Shown here: positions 52,239 to 61,930 of the stretch, one piece after another
How the letters are laid out: each line of letters opens with the position of its first letter
Numbering within the stretch: position 1 is the first letter of the stretch
Assembly: GCA_900543325.1 (NCBI GenBank)
Contig: UQQU01000005.1
Coordinates: 9,656-73,655 of the forward strand
Source: an uncultured Clostridium sp.
GTDB lineage: Bacteria; Bacillota; Clostridia; Clostridiales; Clostridiaceae
Direction of reading: 5' to 3'
Length of the DNA: 64,000 nt
Notes under the pieces: generated by a model
Told to the model about the DNA's origin: nothing
The model's database searches: none
What the model saw: the letters and a program-made list of their open reading frames with translations, nothing else
Translations under genes and position numbers: made by a program

Positions 52239-54061
52239 TATTCAACTGTTACTGATTTTGCAAGATTTCTTGGTTTATCAACATCGCAACCTTTTTGTTT
52301 TGCAATATAGTAAGAAATTAATTGAAGAGGTACAACACTTATAAGTGGAGTTAGTATATCAATAGTTTTTGGAATATAAACTATTGAATCAACAACTTCC
52401 TTTGAAGTAGTATCACCTTCATTTACAACTGCAAATATATTTCCACCTCTTGTAGAAACTTCTCTTACATTACTAATCATTTTATCTTTTAAAGCTTCTT
52501 GAGTTAAAAGAGTAATTACAGCTGTATTCTTTTCTATTAAAGCAATAGGTCCATGTTTTAATTCTCCACCAGCATAAGCATCACAATGGATGTAAGATAT
52601 TTCTTTAAGTTTTAAAGAACCTTCCATAGCTACTGCATAATCAAGTCCTCTTCCTAAGAAGTACATATCTTTATGATTATAGTGAGAAGAAGCAAATTTT
52701 TGAAGTTCATCCTTCATTCCTAAAGCTTTCTCAATTTTATTTGGTATTTCTAATAATTCACCTTTAATTTCTTCAATTTCATCCTTTGACATAGTACCCT
52801 TTAATGAAGCAAAATATAATCCTAAAATATAAAATGCAGCTAATTGAGTAACATATGCTTTTGTTGAAGCAACTGCAATTTCAGGACCTGCTAAAGTATA
52901 AAATACATCATCAGCTTCTCTTGAAACAGAAGAACCAACAACGTTAGTAATAGCTAGAACTCTAGCACCTTGATTTTTAGCATCTCTAAGAACAGCTAAA
53001 GTATCAGCAGTTTCTCCAGATTGAGATACAACTATTAATAAAGTTTTATTTGTTATCATAGGATCTCTATATCTAAATTCAGATGCTATGTCAATTTCAA
53101 CTGGGATTTTAGCAAATTTTTCGATTACTGTTTTACCAACAACTCCAGCATGATAAGCAGTACCACAAGCTACTACATAGATTTTATCGAAGTTTTCTAA
53201 TTGTTCTTTAGTAAATGAAATATTATCTATTGTTATTTCTTTATCTAATGCTATTTTACCAGCTAGAGTATCTTTAACAGCCTTTGGTTGTTCATGAATT
53301 TCTTTTAACATAAAATCTTCAAATCCACCTTTTTCAGCCGCATCTATATTCCAAGTAACATGATAAATTTCTTTTTCTATTTTTTCGCCTTCTTCATTTC
53401 TAAGTTCAACACCATTTTCAGTAAGAATTGCAAATTCCTTATCTTCTAAAAGATATACTTCTCTAGTATGGTTTAAAACTGCAGGAATGTCTGAAGCTAT
53501 AAAACTTTCATCTTTTCCAAGTCCAATAATAAGAGGACTATCCTTTCTAACTGCAACTATTTTATCAGGTTCATTTTTAGAAACAACTCCAATAGCAAAG
53601 CTTCCTTCAAGTTTAGAAGTTGCTTTAACTACAGCCTCAAATAGATCACCTTCATAGTAATAGTCAACTAAGTTTGGTATAACCTCAGTATCAGTTTCAG
53701 AGAAGAAAGTATAACCCTTTGAAGTTAACCATTCTCTTAATTTCATATAGTTTTCTATAATACCATTGTGAACAACGCTAATAGTAGCATTTTCTGTAGT
53801 GTGAGGATGTGAATTAACATCAGATGGCTCACCGTGAGTAGCCCATCTAGTATGCCCAATTCCTATATGACCTTCAATAGGAGTTTCATTTAAGCTATTA
53901 GCTAAATTATTTAAACGACCTTTGAATTTTCTAACATTAATTCCATTATTAAGAATTGCAACTCCAGCAGAGTCGTAACCTCTATATTCTAATTTTGATA
54001 AACCTTCTACTAATAAAGTAGACGCTTGTCTTTTTCCAACATAACCAACTATTCCGCACAT
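52238..54061 (-). CDS. glmS: Glutamine--fructose-6-phosphate aminotransferase (isomerizing)
   Basis: A 607-residue enzyme making glucosamine-6-phosphate from fructose-6-phosphate and glutamine, the first step to peptidoglycan and teichoic acid amino sugars. The N-terminal glutaminase starts at MCGIVGYVG with the nucleophile Cys as second residue; HTRWATHGEPSDVNSHPH is the glutamine site. Two SIS domains follow (VACGTAYHAGVVGKT, VSQSGETADTLAVLR, SYIHCDAYAGGELKHGPIAL), ending in KPRNLAKSVTVE. The frame is open six codons further, but family length and Cys1 fix the start. Expression is controlled by the glmS ribozyme in its leader. Confidence 0.96.
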   Translation of the reverse strand: MCGIVGYVGKRQASTLLVEGLSKLEYRGYDSAGVAILNNGINVRKFKGRLNNLANSLNETPIEGHIGIGHTRWATHGEPSDVNSHPHTTENATISVVHNGIIENYMKLREWLTSKGYTFFSETDTEVIPNLVDYYYEGDLFEAVVKATSKLEGSFAIGVVSKNEPDKIVAVRKDSPLIIGLGKDESFIASDIPAVLNHTREVYLLEDKEFAILTENGVELRNEEGEKIEKEIYHVTWNIDAAEKGGFEDFMLKEIHEQPKAVKDTLAGKIALDKEITIDNISFTKEQLENFDKIYVVACGTAYHAGVVGKTVIEKFAKIPVEIDIASEFRYRDPMITNKTLLIVVSQSGETADTLAVLRDAKNQGARVLAITNVVGSSVSREADDVFYTLAGPEIAVASTKAYVTQLAAFYILGLYFASLKGTMSKDEIEEIKGELLEIPNKIEKALGMKDELQKFASSHYNHKDMYFLGRGLDYAVAMEGSLKLKEISYIHCDAYAGGELKHGPIALIEKNTAVITLLTQEALKDKMISNVREVSTRGGNIFAVVNEGDTTSKEVVDSIVYIPKTIDILTPLISVVPLQLISYYIAKQKGCDVDKPRNLAKSVTVE

Positions 54062-54229
54062 AATAAATCTTCCTTCCAATTTTAAAATTATTTTTTTTTA
54101 TTTGATTTCTATTGTGAGTAGATATTCTAGTATTTAAAAAGGGTATACTAATACTAGGACATCAGAAAACACAATGAAGGTTTTAACACCAAACTAGGAT
54201 TGTCCTATAAATCACTTTATAGTTTTACT

Positions 54230-54464
54230 AGTCGTTAACGGTAGTGCGATACCGTGGGGCACCCGCCGAAGAACTCGATTCTCCCCATCCTCGTCAACTT
54301 AAGTGAGACCCCAAATCTTCGATTTGGTTGGTCGAACTTACTCCTACGTCTAGTAGGAGTTTCATTTTTAGTTTATCCAATTAAGGCTTAACCAATTCAC
54401 TTACAGGATTAGTAAGTTTAGATATCCAAATTAAAAACTTGATATTCACTTAAGTTCTGGCGCT
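54230..54464 (-). ncRNA. glmS ribozyme/riboswitch
   Basis: The minus-strand leader of glmS contains the glmS self-cleaving riboswitch. The 5' core AGCGCCAGAACTTAAGTG begins at 54464, with cleavage expected between A (54464) and G (54463); downstream, GACGAGGATGGGGAGAATCG and TTCGGCGGGTGCCCCACGG are the conserved catalytic-core segments, and a long P1 extension (CTCCTACTAGACGTAGGAG) is visible. Glucosamine-6-phosphate acts as the cofactor for cleavage, leading to mRNA decay. The boundary at 54230 is approximate. About 170 bases separate it from the glmS start. Confidence 0.93.
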
Positions 54465-54538
54465 TTTATAAAATTATTATTTGGTATTTTACTATAATGT
54501 TCACTTCCTTTACTAATTATTTAGTACACCACTACATT

Positions 54539-54566
54539 ATTTTATCATAAAAATAAAATTTGTCTA
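54539..54566 (-). promoter_or_regulatory. Putative glmS promoter
   Basis: On the minus strand TAGACA (54561-54566) and TAAAAT (54539-54544) are separated by 16 bases, about 65 bases before the ribozyme core. Bases 54567-54790 on the plus side hold only AT-rich sequence before the L25 gene. Confidence 0.4.
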
Positions 54567-54812
54567 CATCTAAATGAAAAATAATGTAATTAAAACCGTA
54601 TTTTGTAATATAAGGTAATATTATCATATGCAAATGTAAAATTAAAGTAGATAAAAATAAAAAAAAGTATGAAATTTGTATAGGTTATAGTATATAAGAA
54701 TTTTTTGAAAAAATAATATTTTTATGGATAAGGTGTAAATGAAATGTATAAATTCAATAATATCTGTCAAAAATACATAAGAGAATTTTAAAATCATAGG
54801 AGGTAATGTGAA

Positions 54813-55418
54813 GTGTCAAATTTAGAAATGAATAAAAGACCTATAGATGTTCCAAATAGTGCAAAAAAAGCAAGAAGAAATGGTAAGGTTCCGGGTGTAT
54901 TATACGGTAAAAAAATTAATAACTTATTATTTGAAGTTGGAGAATTAGAATTATGCCATGAAATAGCTGTTAATGGAGAACATGGTGTATTAGAATTTAA
55001 CTTAGATGGAGAAACTCATAAGGGATTAATAAAGGAAGTGCAAAGAGATCCTGTTACTAATAAAATAATTCACTTAGATTTAGAAGAATTAAAAGGAAAG
55101 AATAAGATAGTTTCATCAGTTCCTATTCATTATATAGGAGAAGAGTATCTAAACAAAAAGGGAATTGTATTACAAAAGGAAAAAGATAGTGTAAAGGTAG
55201 AATGTTCAGTAGAAGCATTGCCTAAATACATTGACTTTAATATTGGAACAGGAAATGTTGGATCAGTTTATAAATTTGGTGATTTAGAGATTGCATCTGA
55301 AATATCTGTTTTAGATGATTTAAACTCTGTTATTGCTTCAGTAAGCTATGAACGTAAAACAGTTGAAGAAAATAATGAATTAGCTCAAGAAGACGATATA
55401 AAAGAAGCAGCAGAATAA
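54813..55418 (+). CDS. rplY: 50S ribosomal protein L25 / general stress protein Ctc
   Basis: A 201-residue member of the L25/TL5/Ctc family, which binds 5S rRNA. It has the N-terminal L25 domain (AKKARRNGKVPGVLYGKKIN, about 1-92) and the C-terminal TL5 domain (93-190) with VSSVPIHYIGEEYLNKKGIV, ending in a short acidic tail. The RNA-contact region is intact. The start is GTG with AGGAGG eight bases upstream. In Bacillus the gene is stress controlled; no sigma-B-type promoter is evident here. A terminator follows. Confidence 0.87.
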   Translation: MSNLEMNKRPIDVPNSAKKARRNGKVPGVLYGKKINNLLFEVGELELCHEIAVNGEHGVLEFNLDGETHKGLIKEVQRDPVTNKIIHLDLEELKGKNKIVSSVPIHYIGEEYLNKKGIVLQKEKDSVKVECSVEALPKYIDFNIGTGNVGSVYKFGDLEIASEISVLDDLNSVIASVSYERKTVEENNELAQEDDIKEAAE

Positions 55419-55433
55419 TAAAAAAAATAAACT

Positions 55434-55482
55434 AAAAATAATAGATATAGATAAATTTACCTATATCTATTATTTTTTTATT
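55434..55482 (+). terminator. Rho-independent terminator after rplY/ctc
   Basis: AAATAATAGATATAG pairs with CTATATCTATTATTT, followed by a T-run. Confidence 0.88.
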
Positions 55483-55550
55483 TAATTTTTTTTAACTTTG
55501 GTATATAATAACTAAAGTATAGACTATTGAAAATGTTTAGGAGGGATAAT

Positions 55551-57278
55551 ATGGATTATAAAGAGAAGTACAATGAGTGGTTAAACTCGAAGGTAATATC
55601 AGAAACAATAAAAGATGAATTAAGAAATATTAGTGATGAAAAGGAAATAGAAGATAGATTCTATAAGGAATTAGATTTTGGTACTGGTGGACTAAGAGGA
55701 GTAATAGGTGCTGGAACTAATAGAATGAATGTATATACAGTTTCAAAAGCAACACAAGGTTTTGCAAACTATTTAAATAAATCTTTTGAATCGCCAAAGG
55801 TAGCTATTGCTTATGATTCAAGAAATATGTCAAAGGAATTCGCAGAAGCAGCTGCATTAACTCTTTGTGCAAATAATATAAAAGTATTTTTATTTGAAAG
55901 CTTAAGACCAACTCCAATGCTTTCATTTACATCTAGACATTTGAATTGTCAAGGTGGAATAGTAATAACTGCATCACATAATCCAAAGATATATAATGGA
56001 TATAAAGTTTATGATGAATTTGGTGGTCAAGTTACAGATGAAAAAGCTGGAATTATTATAGGTGAAGTTAATAGTATAGTAAACTATGAAGATATAAAAA
56101 CTATTTCTGTAGAAGATGCTTTAAAGGATAACCTTTTAGAGTATATTGGAGAAGAAGTAGATAAAGCTTATATTGAAGAAGTTAAAGGTCTTACAATAAG
56201 AACTGAATTAGTAAAAGAAAAAGCTAAAGATTTAAAAGTTATATATACTCCAATACATGGAAGTGGTAATATGCCAGTAAGAAGAGTATTAGCTGAATTA
56301 GGATATGAAAATGTAGAAGTAGTTAAAGAGCAAGAAATGCCAGATGGTAATTTCCCAACAGCTTCTTATCCAAATCCAGAGAACCCACAAGTTTTTGAGT
56401 TAGCTCTTGATATGGCTAAGACAAGCAATCCTGATATTATTTTTGGAACAGATCCAGACTGTGATAGAATTGGTGTTGTAGTAAAAGAAAATAGTGGAGA
56501 ATATAAAGTTTTAACTGGTAACCAAACAGGTCTTTTATTAACAGATTATATATTATCTGCTCTTAAAGAAGAAGGAAAATTACCTTCAAATGGAGTTGTA
56601 ATTAAGACTATAGTAACAACAGAAGGTGCTAGAGCAATAGCTAATTACTATGGGGTTGAAATCATGGATGTATTAACAGGATTTAAATACATTGGTGAAA
56701 AAATCAGACAATTCCAAGAATCTGGAGATAAGAAATACTTATTTGGATTTGAAGAAAGCTATGGTTATTTAGCGGGTGAATTTGTTAGAGATAAGGATGC
56801 TGTAATAGCTTCAATGTTAATAGCTGAAATGACTCTTTACTACAAAGAGCAAGGTAAGAGCCTTTATGAAGCATTAATAGAACTTTACAATAGAATTGGA
56901 TTCTTCAAAGAAGACTTAATTTCAATTGAATTACAAGGAAAAGAAGGACAAGAAAAGATAGGTAAGTGTTTAGATTCTTTAAGAAGTACTGCATTAACAG
57001 AAGTTGATGGAGTTAAGATTGCAACAAAACTTGACTATAAGTTAAGTAAAGAAGAAAACTTAACTAATAATACAGAAAGTGTTATTAACTTACCTAAGTC
57101 TAATGTATTAAAATATATATTAGAAGATGGTTCTTCATTTGTTGTTAGACCTTCAGGTACTGAGCCAAAAATGAAAATTTACTCAGCTGTTAAGGGTGAA
57201 AGTTTAGTAGATGCTGAAGAAAAGCTAGCAAGATTCAATGAAAAAGTTATGGAAATAATTAACGAAAAGTTAGCATAA
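55551..57278 (+). CDS. pgcA: Phosphoglucomutase / phosphomannomutase
   Basis: A 575-residue alpha-D-phosphohexomutase interconverting glucose-1-phosphate and glucose-6-phosphate (PgcA type). The phosphoserine loop is TASHNP (Ser142), the metal loop is GTDPDCDRIGVV, the sugar loop is FGFEESYGYLAG, and the phosphate loop is RPSGTEPKMKIY. The start is the ATG at 55551 after AGGAGGG; the longer frame overlaps this site. It opens an envelope/polysaccharide-like stretch, supplying sugar-1-phosphate for glycolipid or teichoic acid synthesis. A terminator follows. Confidence 0.92.
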   Translation: MDYKEKYNEWLNSKVISETIKDELRNISDEKEIEDRFYKELDFGTGGLRGVIGAGTNRMNVYTVSKATQGFANYLNKSFESPKVAIAYDSRNMSKEFAEAAALTLCANNIKVFLFESLRPTPMLSFTSRHLNCQGGIVITASHNPKIYNGYKVYDEFGGQVTDEKAGIIIGEVNSIVNYEDIKTISVEDALKDNLLEYIGEEVDKAYIEEVKGLTIRTELVKEKAKDLKVIYTPIHGSGNMPVRRVLAELGYENVEVVKEQEMPDGNFPTASYPNPENPQVFELALDMAKTSNPDIIFGTDPDCDRIGVVVKENSGEYKVLTGNQTGLLLTDYILSALKEEGKLPSNGVVIKTIVTTEGARAIANYYGVEIMDVLTGFKYIGEKIRQFQESGDKKYLFGFEESYGYLAGEFVRDKDAVIASMLIAEMTLYYKEQGKSLYEALIELYNRIGFFKEDLISIELQGKEGQEKIGKCLDSLRSTALTEVDGVKIATKLDYKLSKEENLTNNTESVINLPKSNVLKYILEDGSSFVVRPSGTEPKMKIYSAVKGESLVDAEEKLARFNEKVMEIINEKLA

Positions 57279-57284
57279 TATAAT

Positions 57285-57320
57285 AAAAAGCTATCGGGAG
57301 ACCGGTAGCTTTTATTATTT
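57285..57320 (+). terminator. Rho-independent terminator after pgcA
   Basis: AAAAGCTATCGG pairs with CCGGTAGCTTTT around a GAGA loop (one G-T pair), followed by ATTATTTTAG. Confidence 0.82.
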
Positions 57321-57395
57321 TAGTATTTAATTTGAAAGTTTTATGTTAATACTGTATTATGAATAATGAAATAATTTACTAAAGGAGTGTAACTT

Positions 57396-58487
57396 ATGGA
57401 TTATAAGGTAAAAATTAAAGAAAGATTAGGTAAGTTATTATTTTTAGAAATGAATAAAGATGGATTTAAAGAAAATGTAGGAATACCATCATATGTAGCT
57501 TTTAAAAATAAAGATTTATATTTACCAATAAGTTCTGAATATATTAGTTCTAATATAAATGATGAAATAAAAATTAAGAATCTTCCAATATATTATTTTA
57601 TAGAAGGTATGTTTATTGCTATTGGAAGTGATGAAAATTTAAGATTTAATGATGATTATGAACTTATATTAGATTATATAAAGGATACTGAAACTTGTAT
57701 TAAGTCACTTATAAGCAAGAGAATAGAAGAAAAAAGATATTTAGATGCATATCTTTTATTAAAAGGATATTATACATATTCTAAAGACCTAGAGGTTATG
57801 AAAAAAATATTACTTGTAGGGGAAACTATTAAGGAAGAAGAAAGTAGTTTTAAGGATATACTACTTGAAGATATAGATTATTGTATATCAAATAAGCTAA
57901 AAATAGCTGAACCATATTTATATAAGGCTATAGTTTTAAAAGATGAAGGTGATTTTAAAGGCGCTAAGGTTGCTATAAATGAATATTTTAACAATGGTGG
58001 AAAAGTAACTCCAGAAGTTGAGATAATAAATAATGATATAAATAATATATCAGATTATGAGAATGCTATAGAATTATTAGCTGAAGATCCAGCTAAAAGT
58101 ATAGAAATATTACTTAGACTAGGTGAAGAGTTTGAAGAAAATCCGCTTATTTATTATTATTTAGGAATTGCTTTTAGAAAATTAGAAAATTATCATAAGG
58201 CTATTTATTATTTAAAAGAAAGTGTAAAGAGAGAAAGTGGAATACTTGAAGTTATAGTTGAGCTTGGATTAAACTATGCATGTATTGGTGAATTTGAAGA
58301 AGCAATTAAATACTTCAAAAAAGCATTTGAAGCATCAAGAGATGTTGAGATATGCACTAATATTATAATGTGTTATTTAAATCTTAATGATTTAGAAAAT
58401 GCTAAATTACATTTAGATATAGCAAAAAATTTAAATCCAGAAGATGAAATAGTTAAACAATTAGATACTATGATAAATAAAGGATAA
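57396..58487 (+). CDS. TPR repeat protein, function unknown
   Basis: A 363-residue cytosolic protein. Residues 1-110 are an unknown N-terminal domain; residues 225-360 hold about four tetratricopeptide repeats, with PLIYYYLGIAFRKLENYHKA, LELGLNYACIGEFEEAIKYF-like and LNLNDLENAKLHLDIAKNLN units. TPR proteins act as assembly scaffolds. It lies 16 bases before the TagA-type glycosyltransferase gene and is probably co-transcribed with the glycosyltransferases and MurJ, so a role in that polymer pathway is inference. GGAGTG precedes the ATG. Confidence 0.75.
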   Translation: MDYKVKIKERLGKLLFLEMNKDGFKENVGIPSYVAFKNKDLYLPISSEYISSNINDEIKIKNLPIYYFIEGMFIAIGSDENLRFNDDYELILDYIKDTETCIKSLISKRIEEKRYLDAYLLLKGYYTYSKDLEVMKKILLVGETIKEEESSFKDILLEDIDYCISNKLKIAEPYLYKAIVLKDEGDFKGAKVAINEYFNNGGKVTPEVEIINNDINNISDYENAIELLAEDPAKSIEILLRLGEEFEENPLIYYYLGIAFRKLENYHKAIYYLKESVKRESGILEVIVELGLNYACIGEFEEAIKYFKKAFEASRDVEICTNIIMCYLNLNDLENAKLHLDIAKNLNPEDEIVKQLDTMINKG

Positions 58488-58503
58488 TGAAGGATGAGTT
58501 TAT

Positions 58504-59235
58504 ATGGGGAAAAAAGATAACTTCAAAAGTATAGATATATTAGGATATAATATTTTTGCTGAGGATATAGAAAAGTGTGTAAAGACAGTATTTTCTTATG
58601 ATAAGGTTCATATAGTATCTGGAAATCCAGAAGTTTTATATACAGGGTTAAAAAATAAGGAGTTATTTGATGATTTTACATCTAAATCTTCTTTAATAAT
58701 ACCTGATGGTGTTGGAACACAAATTAGTGGCAAAATTTTAAAAACACCTGTAAAAGAGAAAATTGCTGGAATTGAACTTATGAAAAAGATAATTGCTGAG
58801 TGTGAAAAGAATGGCGAAGGTATTTATTTATTAGGAGCAAGTGAAGAGAATTTAAAGGATTGTGCTGCTAATATAATGAGAGATTATCCTAAAATTAATA
58901 TTGTAGGATATCATAATGGATTTTTTGATTTAGATAATCCAAAAGAAATATTAGAAGAGATAAAAAGAAAAAAGCCACTAGCATTATTTGTTGCAATGGG
59001 ATGTCCAAGGCAAGAAAAGTTTATTGTAAAGTATATGGATCAGCTTCCATGTAAAATATATATGGGAGTTGGAGGAAGCTTTGATGTAATTGCTGAGAAG
59101 GTAAACAGAGCTCCAAAGTGGATGATTAATATAGGAATGGAATGGGCTTATAGAGTTGCCAAAGAACCTTGGAGAATTAAAAGACTTGGAAGTATTCCTA
59201 AGTTTATATGGACTGTTGCAAAGAACAAAAAGTAA
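58504..59235 (+). CDS. tagA: WecB/TagA/CpsF family glycosyltransferase
   Basis: A 243-residue glycosyltransferase of the WecG/TagA family, which adds N-acetylmannosamine or an analogous sugar to a lipid-linked GlcNAc in wall teichoic acid or antigen synthesis. Family motifs are HIVSGNPEVLYTGLKN (Asn41), IPDGVGTQISG with the catalytic Asp68, and ALFVAMGCPRQEKFI with WMINIGMEWAYRVAKEPWR at the end. It is encoded between the TPR gene and a family 4 glycosyltransferase. Which polymer is made cannot be told from this window. AAGGATGAG precedes the ATG. Confidence 0.9.
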   Translation: MGKKDNFKSIDILGYNIFAEDIEKCVKTVFSYDKVHIVSGNPEVLYTGLKNKELFDDFTSKSSLIIPDGVGTQISGKILKTPVKEKIAGIELMKKIIAECEKNGEGIYLLGASEENLKDCAANIMRDYPKINIVGYHNGFFDLDNPKEILEEIKRKKPLALFVAMGCPRQEKFIVKYMDQLPCKIYMGVGGSFDVIAEKVNRAPKWMINIGMEWAYRVAKEPWRIKRLGSIPKFIWTVAKNKK

Positions 59236-59252
59236 TGTGGGAGGCAAAAATA

Positions 59253-60350
59253 ATGAATATATTAAATATTATAACGGGTACAGATAATGGTGGCGGTGGT
59301 GAATATGTAGTAAATATATGTAAAAGTCACATATTTACTTCTAAATTACTTTGTATTGGATATGGAGATTTATACGAAAAAGCTAAAAGTCAAAATATAG
59401 ATGTCTCTGTATTTGAGTTTAGTCAAATAATAAAAGAAGGTTTAAATAAATATATTAAGAGTAATAAAATTGATATAATTTTATGGCATGGTGCAAAGGC
59501 ATTTTTTTTACATAAGCTTATTAAAAAAAATATAGATGCAAAATCAATAGCTGTAGTACACTCAGATTTTTATACAGATTTCTTGAATAATAAAATTAAG
59601 AAAATCATTTTTACAAAGTTATCATATAGTGGATTAAAAAGTTTTGAAGAGTATGTAGCTGTATCGTCATCAATTAGTGATTTGCTCAAAAGGAATTTTA
59701 AGTACAAAAATATATTTATAGCGAGAAATGGTATAGATAAAAATAAGTATACAAAAAAGCATAATAATAGTGTAACTAGAGCAATATTAAATATTAAAGA
59801 ATCTGATTTTGTTTTAATAAATATTGCAAGATTTCATCCGGTAAAAAATCATATTAAACTTTTAGAAGGCTTTAAAAGATTAGTAGATATAAATGAAAAC
59901 TGCAAACTTATTTTAGTTGGAGATGGTTCTGAAAGAAAAAATATAGAGGATTTCTTAAAGAATAATAATTTAGAAAAGTCAGTAGTTATGGTTGGTGAAA
60001 AGAAAAATGTTATTGAATATCTTGATATTAGCGATGCTAATATATTAGCATCTGTAAATGAAGGTGGAGAGCCACCAATAGTTATTTTAGAAGGTGCAAT
60101 AATGGGGAAGCCAACATTATGCTCAAATATTAATAACTTAAGAAGCATTATTAATGATGAAAGAGGATATGTATTTAATCCTCATGATTCTGATTCTATA
60201 TATAAATCTATGAAAAAATGTATAGATGATAAGGAGAAAGAGAAAAAAGCTTCGTCTTTAAAAAAATATGTGGATAAAAATTTTAGTATTGAGTATTTTT
60301 ATAACAATTATAGAGAGATATTTCAAATTGTTATGCAAGAAGGGAACTAA
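59253..60350 (+). CDS. Glycosyltransferase family 4
   Basis: A 365-residue GT-B fold glycosyltransferase of family 4. LNIITGTDNGGGGEYVVNIC at the N-terminus is the acceptor-side start; the donor side has VLINIARFHPVKNHIKLLEG, LILVGDGSERKNIEDFL and the EX7E region ILASVNEGGEPPIVILEGA. It probably adds a sugar to the lipid-linked polymer begun by the TagA-like enzyme. GGGAGGC is eight bases before the ATG at 59253; the longer frame overlaps tagA. Four bases separate it from murJ. Confidence 0.87.
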   Translation: MNILNIITGTDNGGGGEYVVNICKSHIFTSKLLCIGYGDLYEKAKSQNIDVSVFEFSQIIKEGLNKYIKSNKIDIILWHGAKAFFLHKLIKKNIDAKSIAVVHSDFYTDFLNNKIKKIIFTKLSYSGLKSFEEYVAVSSSISDLLKRNFKYKNIFIARNGIDKNKYTKKHNNSVTRAILNIKESDFVLINIARFHPVKNHIKLLEGFKRLVDINENCKLILVGDGSERKNIEDFLKNNNLEKSVVMVGEKKNVIEYLDISDANILASVNEGGEPPIVILEGAIMGKPTLCSNINNLRSIINDERGYVFNPHDSDSIYKSMKKCIDDKEKEKKASSLKKYVDKNFSIEYFYNNYREIFQIVMQEGN

Positions 60351-60353
60351 AAA

Positions 60354-61886
60354 ATGAAAAATAAAATAATAAAAACACAAATAATAGTTATGCTTTTCAT
60401 GATATTAGGAAAAGTAATAGGGTTTTTAAGAGAAATAATTCTTGCATCAAAATTTGGAACTACTTATGAAATGGATACATATAGCTTTAATAGTACATTA
60501 TTATTATTTCTAGCTACTATTGGATATGCTATTACTACAACTGTTATTCCATTGTTTACAGAGTTAAAAGATAAGGAGAAATTTAAGGAACAAGAAAGAA
60601 TAGTAAATAATTTAATTAGCTGTGTGTTTATAATGGGAATAGCTATTACTATTATGAGTATAGTTTTATCAAATGTTATTGTTGTTTTATTTGCGCCAGG
60701 ATTTACAGGGGAAAGTTTTATAACTGCTAGAAACCTAACAATAATAATGAGTTTCTCAATTATATTTATGTTAATTCAAAGTGTAATTACAGGGGTTTTA
60801 CAAGCAAATGGAAAGTTTTATACACCTGCTGCTATGGCGCTAATTGGAAATATTGTTATGCTAATATATTTATTATTCTTCGTTAGTAAATTTGGGATAA
60901 TTGGATTTGGTTATATTACTGTTTTGGCATATTTTATGCAATTATTGATTAATATACCATCATATAAAAAGTTAGGATTTAAATACTATTTTTATATGAA
61001 TATTAAAGACGAAAAAATTCGTACTATATTACGCTTATCTATTTCAGTAATTGCAAGTACATGTATAATGCAAGTTGCAACTTTTATTAATAATTTTTAT
61101 GGCTCTTTAATAGGTGAAGGTAGTATATCTATATATAATTATGCAAATAGATTAATAACTTTAGGAATTGAAATTGTTCCTATAGGAATATCTATGGTTA
61201 TATATCCTATACTTTCAAAGATGGGCTCCAATAAAAATGAAAAAGAATTTAATAGAATATTTAAGGAGGGGATTACCTTAATTAGTATAGTTATAATTCC
61301 GATTACTATACTTATGATTATTTTAAGAGTAGATATTATAAAATTTTTATATGAAAGAAATAGTTTTACAAGTGAATCAACACTTGTAACATCTAAAATG
61401 TTATTATTTTTAGCACCAGTAATGTTATCAGGAGGAATAAAAGATTTATTAAATAAAGCTTGTTACTCATTAAATGAAGTTAAAATACCAATGAGAGTAT
61501 CAATACTTACAATTATTATAACTATTTTAGTTAATCTTTTATTATATAAAAAAATAGGGATAAGTAGCTTATGTATTGCAACTTCAGTAGCAAATGTACT
61601 GGGTGCTATATTAACAATTGTTTTAGTAAAGAAAAAATTCAAGTTTGTTAATTTAAATGTAAGCGGAAGCCTTATTAAAATTTCTATAGCAAGTGTTTTA
61701 ATGGGTGTAATTGTATATGTTACAAAGGGATATTTAGCTATAAAATTAGGAACGAGTATGTTAGGAACCTTAGGATTGCTTATTATTTCAGCTATAATAA
61801 GTATTTTTATCTACATGATATTACTTATTATTTTAAATGTTAGGGAGTTTAAAGTGTTATTAAACAATAAGAAATATAAGTTATAG
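60354..61886 (+). CDS. murJ: Lipid II flippase MurJ / MviN family
   Basis: A 510-residue polytopic membrane protein of the MurJ/MviN family, with about 14 hydrophobic segments. The start IIVMLFMILGKVIGFLREII and NSTLLLFLATIGYAITTTVI are typical of the family, with FAPGFTGESF and NVIMGVLQANGKFYTPA-like signatures further on. It may flip lipid II or another undecaprenyl-linked intermediate; in this neighbourhood with glycosyltransferases it could serve a wall polymer. GAAGGGAAC precedes the ATG. The next gene follows 44 bases later. Confidence 0.88.
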   Translation: MKNKIIKTQIIVMLFMILGKVIGFLREIILASKFGTTYEMDTYSFNSTLLLFLATIGYAITTTVIPLFTELKDKEKFKEQERIVNNLISCVFIMGIAITIMSIVLSNVIVVLFAPGFTGESFITARNLTIIMSFSIIFMLIQSVITGVLQANGKFYTPAAMALIGNIVMLIYLLFFVSKFGIIGFGYITVLAYFMQLLINIPSYKKLGFKYYFYMNIKDEKIRTILRLSISVIASTCIMQVATFINNFYGSLIGEGSISIYNYANRLITLGIEIVPIGISMVIYPILSKMGSNKNEKEFNRIFKEGITLISIVIIPITILMIILRVDIIKFLYERNSFTSESTLVTSKMLLFLAPVMLSGGIKDLLNKACYSLNEVKIPMRVSILTIIITILVNLLLYKKIGISSLCIATSVANVLGAILTIVLVKKKFKFVNLNVSGSLIKISIASVLMGVIVYVTKGYLAIKLGTSMLGTLGLLIISAIISIFIYMILLIILNVREFKVLLNNKKYKL

Positions 61887-61930
61887 AAAATTTATATGAT
61901 AGATATAAAAGTTAAGGAATGGTGATATAT

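Noticed and set aside
54739..54780. 13-codon ORF upstream of the L25 gene
   Set aside because: Only a weak AAGGTG next to the ATG, no associated hairpin, and no sign of coding bias.
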